Assembly: GCA_039928615.1 (NCBI GenBank)
Contig: JBDSSS010000095.1
Location: 1-7,965 of the forward strand
Direction of reading: 5' to 3'
Length of the DNA: 7,965 nucleotides
DNA from: JBDSSS01 sp039928615
Lineage (GTDB): Bacteria > Actinomycetota > Actinomycetes > Actinomycetales > Dermatophilaceae
The notes under the pieces are model-generated. The model saw only the letters and a program-made list of their open reading frames with translations. It was not told the origin of the DNA and searched no databases. This document shows positions 5,326-7,965 of this stretch, in pieces. How positions within the stretch are numbered: position 1 is the first letter of the stretch; each line of letters starts with the position of its first letter. The position numbers were made by a program, and so were the translations under genes.

Positions 5326-6894
5326 ATGGACGCAGCGACGCAGCCGGCCGGAGACCCCGCAGCACGCCGAGCCGACGACGGCCTGATGGCGGACCTCCAT
5401 GCGGTGCTGAGGCGACTGCTCGACGAGATGCCGGCTCCCTCGGGCGGGTCGCCGCTGTCCGCCGCGCTGCACGAGCACCTCGGCCGCGAGCCGCACCTGC
5501 TCGCCGTCGTGTCCGCTCCCGTCCCACCGCACCGCCTCGTCGATGCCGACATCGCCCTGACCGAGGTCGCGGCCGCCGACCCCGACGCCTCGATGATCGG
5601 CGTCGCCGGCGACGCCCGGCACCACATGTCCTTCGGCGACCTCCTCCAGTCGGTCCACGGGCCGAGCGCGTCGGTCGGCCAGGTCGACTACGACCGGATG
5701 CCCACCGGTCCGGGACCGGACGACCAGCGCCAGGTCGTGACGTCGGGCATCCGCCTCTTCCGATTCGACGGCCGCCCCGTCGCCGTGCGCCAGCAGGGAG
5801 CGAACCGGCAGTTCGGCCGAGAGACCGGCAGCCTCGAGGTGCTGTCGGAGGACCGCGAGCTGTCGGATGCCTTGATGGCGCGCGTCCAGGCGCTCATGGA
5901 CGAGCGGAGCGTCATCCGCGGGCAGGTCGTCACCTTCGGCTCGGACCCCTACGGGCCGGAGCTCGCGGGGGTGAGCTTCGTCGCCCGCCCCACGGTCGAC
6001 GCGGCCTCCGTCGTGCTCCCGCCGGGCCTGCTCGACCGGGTCGCCCACCACGTCATCGGTATGGGGGTGCACCGCGAACGCCTCGTCGCCCACGGCCAGC
6101 ACCTCAAGCGAGGCGTGCTGCTCTACGGTCCGCCGGGCACCGGCAAGACCCACACCGTCCGCTACCTCCTGTCGGCGACGCCCGGCACGACCGCGGTGCT
6201 GCTCAGCGGTGGGTCGCTGCGCTTCATCCACGACGCGGCCAAGGTGGCGCGCGCCCACCAGCCGGCGATCGTCGTGCTCGAGGACTGTGACCTCGTCGCC
6301 GAGGACCGGTCGTTCGGCATGGGCGCCGCCCCGCTGCTCTTCGAGGTGCTCGACGCCCTCGACGGTCTCGACTCCGACGCGGACGTCGCCTTCGTGCTGA
6401 CGACGAACCGGGTCGAGGACCTCGAGGTCGCGCTGTCCCAGCGTCCCGGCCGGGTCGACCTCGCCGCCGAGATCCCGCTGCCCGACGAGGACGGGCGGCT
6501 CGAGCTGCTCCGCCTCTACGGGGGGCACCTCTTCGGTGCCGAGGCCCTCTCGGCCGCGGCCGCCCGGTCCGGCGGGACGACGGCGTCGTTCACCAAGGAG
6601 CTGGTCCGGCGGGCCGTGCTCGCGGCCGCCCTCGCCGATGTGCCACCTGCGGACGACCACCTCGGCGCCGCCCTCGACGAGCTGCTCTCGGACGCGCACC
6701 GGCTCACCCGCAGCCTGCTCGGGGTCGGTGCCGGACCGGGTGCCGGACCGGGCGGCGGACCCGTGGGTCCGGGCGTCGATGTCATGGGGATGCCGGACCG
6801 TCCGGGGTGGATGCCCGGCCGGATGCCGCGGCCCGGGCGCCCGGTGATGACGTACGGCGAGTCGACGGATGGCGGGATGACCACGCCCGACTGA
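5326..6894 (+). CDS. AAA+ ATPase (CDC48/Bcs1-like module), function unknown
   Basis: This 522-residue protein has three parts. Residues 1 to about 230 form a region I do not recognise; it contains DARHHMSFGDLL and FRFDGRPVAVRQQG. Residues about 240-460 are a classical AAA+ module: Walker A GPPGTGKT (268-275), Walker B IVVLEDCD (315-322), sensor 1 in VLTTN with Asn361, and RPGRVD (373-378) carrying the arginine-finger position. A C-terminal small domain follows. Residues 466-522 form a Gly/Pro/Met-rich, probably disordered tail. Walker B has Glu-Asp where Asp-Glu is usual, as in Bcs1-type AAA proteins, so activity is probably kept. There is no signal peptide or membrane segment. The start is ATG at 5326, 6 nt after a TATCGT hexamer. 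AAA modules of this type remodel or unfold proteins as hexamers; no partner is evident. It stops 19 bp before the convergent neighbour. Confidence 0.85.
   Translation: MDAATQPAGDPAARRADDGLMADLHAVLRRLLDEMPAPSGGSPLSAALHEHLGREPHLLAVVSAPVPPHRLVDADIALTEVAAADPDASMIGVAGDARHHMSFGDLLQSVHGPSASVGQVDYDRMPTGPGPDDQRQVVTSGIRLFRFDGRPVAVRQQGANRQFGRETGSLEVLSEDRELSDALMARVQALMDERSVIRGQVVTFGSDPYGPELAGVSFVARPTVDAASVVLPPGLLDRVAHHVIGMGVHRERLVAHGQHLKRGVLLYGPPGTGKTHTVRYLLSATPGTTAVLLSGGSLRFIHDAAKVARAHQPAIVVLEDCDLVAEDRSFGMGAAPLLFEVLDALDGLDSDADVAFVLTTNRVEDLEVALSQRPGRVDLAAEIPLPDEDGRLELLRLYGGHLFGAEALSAAAARSGGTTASFTKELVRRAVLAAALADVPPADDHLGAALDELLSDAHRLTRSLLGVGAGPGAGPGGGPVGPGVDVMGMPDRPGWMPGRMPRPGRPVMTYGESTDGGMTTPD
6727..6762 (+). 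repeat. short tandem repeat (12-bp unit) in the AAA+ gene tail
   Basis: GGTGCCGGACCG occurs twice exactly (6727-6738, 6739-6750). A degenerate third copy follows (6751-6762, GGCGGCGGACCC). The repeat encodes the Gly-Ala-Gly-Pro part of the low-complexity tail and keeps the frame, so copy number could vary between strains without breaking the gene. Confidence 0.6.
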
Positions 6895-6913
6895 CCGCGA
6901 CGGCCCGGACGGC

Positions 6914-7345
6914 TCAGTCCCACCAGACGCCGACGTAGTGGTGCCCGTCAGGGACGGCGGGCCCGTCGACCAGCCAGGCGGCGGAGTCGGACGGTCCCCC
7001 GCTCGGGTCGGTGTCGGCCTCCAGGGTGAGGCTGTCGACCTCACCCGGGTCGAGCCGGGTGATGACCGCGACCCCCGACGCGTAGGGCCACTCGTCGTCC
7101 GGGTAGGTCTCGAACTCGAGCGGGTCCAGCTCGACCCGCACGTCGTGCACGTCGGACCGGTCGCGGAGCTCGAACAGCACCCGGTGGACCGTCGCGAGGT
7201 CGATGTTCTCGTCGCGGTTCGGGCCGATGGACCAGTCGCAGTCGTTGCCCTCGAAGAACTGCTCGAGGGTCACAGCCACCTGGGCGGCGTCCCCTCCGCG
7301 GCCTCGGACGTGCGTGACGAGGGCGAGCTGCTTGGCGTGGTCCAT
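6914..7345 (-). CDS. small acidic protein of unknown function
   Basis: This 143-residue protein is one I do not recognise. It is strongly acidic (many Asp and Glu, few Lys), has no signal peptide or membrane segment, and is presumably cytoplasmic. Visible blocks are VTLEQFFEGNDCDWSIGPN (26-44), a stretch of alternating hydrophobic residues (VHDVRVELDPLEFETY), then PYASGVAVITRLDP. It ends in HHYVGVWWD, where a buried aromatic C-terminus is likely. The pattern suggests a compact alpha/beta fold. The ATG at 7343-7345 is preceded by AGGGGGG with a long spacing of about 12 nt, so the ribosome binding site is weak. It converges on the AAA+ gene with only 19 bp between the stops and no obvious terminator hairpin. 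A real gene is likely because codon-position G+C bias and amino acid make-up look normal, but no function is assigned. Confidence 0.7.
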   Translation of the reverse strand: MDHAKQLALVTHVRGRGGDAAQVAVTLEQFFEGNDCDWSIGPNRDENIDLATVHRVLFELRDRSDVHDVRVELDPLEFETYPDDEWPYASGVAVITRLDPGEVDSLTLEADTDPSGGPSDSAAWLVDGPAVPDGHHYVGVWWD

Positions 7346-7409
7346 GGACGGGTTCGGCCCCCCTGGGTCGTCCTCGGTAGTCGGCTCAAGAGACGGCGCT
7401 GACGTCGGC

Positions 7410-7415
7410 TACACT
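7410..7415 (+). promoter_or_regulatory. candidate -10 element (TACACT) of the tRNA-Gly promoter
   Basis: TACACT lies 39 nt upstream of the mature tRNA 5' end, so initiation near 7422 would give a leader of about 33 nt for RNase P to remove. At 18-nt spacing the -35 is only TCAAGA (7386-7391), a poor match. A 5-bp hairpin (CGGAC 7432-7436 with GTCCG 7441-7445) lies in the leader. Confidence 0.4.
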
Positions 7416-7454
7416 CTCGGCTGAGCCATTCCGGACCCCTGTCCGAGCGGCCGC

Positions 7455-7525
7455 GCGAGCGTAGCTCAATGGTAGAGCGCCAGCTTCCCAAGCTGGATAC
7501 GCGGGTTCGATTCCCGTCGCTCGCT
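7455..7525 (+). tRNA. tRNA-Gly, anticodon CCC (reads GGG)
   Basis: The cloverleaf is complete. The acceptor is GCGAGCG (7455-7461) with CGCTCGC (7518-7524), all seven pairs matching. The D arm is GCTC/GAGC around AATGGTA (7464-7478). The anticodon stem CCAGC/GCTGG encloses TTCCCAA, putting the anticodon CCC at 7487-7489. The variable region is ATAC. The T arm is GCGGG/CCCGT around TTCGATT (7501-7517), with one G-U pair. The discriminator is T73 (7525), normal for bacterial tRNA-Gly. The CCA end is not encoded (CCG follows), so it is added after transcription. Its 3' end faces an integrase gene and is the probable attachment site. Confidence 0.97.
7485..7525 (+). other. probable attachment-site core region in the 3' half of tRNA-Gly
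   Basis: Tyrosine integrases that target tRNA genes usually recombine within the anticodon or T loop, and the element restores the 3' half of the tRNA. An integrase gene ends 92 bp past this tRNA and reads toward it. The exact core cannot be set here because the matching copy (attR) would lie outside the window; no second copy is visible inside it. Confidence 0.5.
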
Positions 7526-7532
7526 CCGACAG

Positions 7533-7572
7533 AAAGCCGCAGGTCAGGATACGTTTCCCGGCCTGCGGCTTT
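7533..7572 (+). terminator. rho-independent terminator after tRNA-Gly, possibly bidirectional
   Basis: AAAGCCGCAGG (7533-7543) is exactly complementary to 7562-7572 (11 bp) around an 18-nt loop. A T-rich run (TTTGTCTTT, 7570-7578) follows. It starts 8 nt after the tRNA. Because the stem begins with AAA, the other strand also reads G+C stem then TTT, so it could also stop integrase transcription arriving from the right. Confidence 0.85.
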
Positions 7573-7617
7573 GTCTTTGGCGGGCCCCCGAACGTGCGTC
7601 GTGCCCCCAGCGTGCAC

Positions 7618-7965
7618 TCACTCATCAGCGCCAGCCTCATTCTGGGCCGCTTCGAGCTCGTTCGTGACGAGAAGATTGAGCCGGGCGGCGAGGTCCCGGG
7701 AGCGTGATTCGGTCGCGTGCTGGTAGATCAGGGCGGCCCGCATGGTGGAGTGCCCCATGCGCTGCATCAGTTCCCGAGTGGAAGCGCCTGACTGGGCGAC
7801 GAGGTGGTTACCCGTGTGGCGCAGGTCGTGGAAGTGAAAGCCCTCGGGGAGGCCGGCCACCGCCAGGGCCTCCCGCCAGCCGACGTTGGCTCGCCAGTTA
7901 CCTCGCCGCGGCGTCGCACCCCGCTCCCCCGTGAACAGCAAGGCATCGCCGCCCGGAGGCACGGC
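7618..7965 (-). CDS. tyrosine recombinase/integrase, catalytic C-terminal part (5' end beyond window)
   Basis: The frame is open from the right edge to a TGA at 7618-7620, giving 116 codons including the stop. It ends a phage-type tyrosine integrase, which cuts and rejoins DNA at attachment sites through a covalent phosphotyrosine intermediate. Catalytic residues of the second half are all present and properly spaced: HDLRHT with Arg at 7819-7821, MGHS with His at 7750-7752, and ALIYQHAT with the nucleophile Tyr at 7723-7725. The first catalytic Arg, the beta-hairpin Lys and the DNA-binding N-terminus would lie outside the window. A GTG at 7960-7962 is not taken as the start because it would omit essential parts. 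The C-terminal tail (about 25 residues after the Tyr helix) is acidic. The gene reads toward tRNA-Gly, its probable integration target. Confidence 0.92.
   Translation of the reverse strand, partial: AVPPGGDALLFTGERGATPRRGNWRANVGWREALAVAGLPEGFHFHDLRHTGNHLVAQSGASTRELMQRMGHSTMRAALIYQHATESRSRDLAARLNLLVTNELEAAQNEAGADE

Larger units (their letters stand above)
7526..7965. mobile_element. left end of a putative tRNA-Gly-integrated element (continues beyond window)
   Basis: The segment starts at the tRNA 3' end and includes the terminator and the integrase C-terminus. Its hand-counted G+C over 7621-7860 is about 67%, against about 77% over 6421-6660. The arrangement tRNA 3' end, short gap, integrase reading toward the tRNA is typical of actinobacterial integrative elements and temperate phages. 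The type of element and its length cannot be told from 440 bp. Confidence 0.6.

Noticed and set aside
4978..7044. Long minus-strand frame (688 codons) opposite the AAA+ gene
   Set aside because: It has the Arg/Gly/Glu-rich composition of an antisense G+C-rich frame. It overlaps dcd and the AAA+ gene, both of which have clear family motifs.
7386..7640. Minus-strand frames across the tRNA reading GIEPAYPAWEAGALPLSYAR-like and DGNRTRVSSLGSWRSTIELR-like peptides
   Set aside because: These are antisense translations of the tRNA-Gly gene, a well-known source of falsely annotated proteins. The tRNA cloverleaf explains the conservation.
7618..7965. Integrase as a broken pseudogene starting at the GTG at 7960
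   Set aside because: The frame is open to the window edge and all catalytic residues expected in this part are intact, so truncation by the window is the simpler reading.

Overview
The window is about 70-77% G+C, has many GTG starts and overlapping stop/start codons, and carries genes typical of Actinobacteria: a 13E12/DUF222-type HNH protein tail, a mycobacterial-style dCTP deaminase/dUTPase, and an OpuC-type osmoprotectant importer. The best guess is a high-GC actinobacterium of the order Micrococcales, possibly Intrasporangiaceae. That placement is inferred from protein style and composition only.

Layout. At the left edge (1-165, +) is the last 54 codons of an HNH endonuclease-like protein. 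A 182-bp gap (166-346) follows, holding a long hairpin (266-311) that probably ends transcription from both sides. From 5245 down to 347 a tightly packed minus-strand run reads, in transcription order: dcd (dCTP deaminase/dUTPase), an alpha/beta hydrolase, a 52-bp gap, then an OpuC/ProVWX-like ABC importer of compatible solutes (ATPase with a CBS-like C-terminal region, permease, permease, substrate-binding lipoprotein). Four of the five junctions are 4-bp ATGA or GTGA stop/start overlaps, so translation is probably coupled. dcd faces, across an 80-bp divergent region, a plus-strand AAA+ ATPase gene (5326-6894) of unknown role. That gene runs tail-to-tail into a small acidic protein of unknown function (6914-7345, minus).

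Right end. A complete tRNA-Gly(CCC) gene (7455-7525, +) is followed by a strong hairpin terminator (7533-7572). Next, on the minus strand and open at the window edge, is the catalytic C-terminus of a tyrosine recombinase (7618-7965). A tRNA 3' end abutted by an integrase gene is the classic left boundary of an integrated element (phage, integrative conjugative element or genomic island), whose body would lie beyond the right edge. By hand count the integrase segment is clearly less G+C-rich than the neighbouring AAA+ gene (about 67% against 77% over 240 bases each).

How the genes fit together. The four ABC genes form a complete importer for glycine betaine-like solutes, probably an osmotic stress function. 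dcd supplies dUMP for thymidylate synthesis and is physically coupled to the hydrolase. A functional tie between dcd and the importer is not evident. Three genes (dcd, the AAA+ ATPase and the importer ATPase) have a -10-like hexamer 6-8 nt before the start codon and no convincing ribosome binding site, which suggests leaderless transcripts.

I found no CRISPR array, insertion sequence or clearly new system. The least explained parts are the AAA+ ATPase with its convergent acidic neighbour, and the element boundary at the tRNA.
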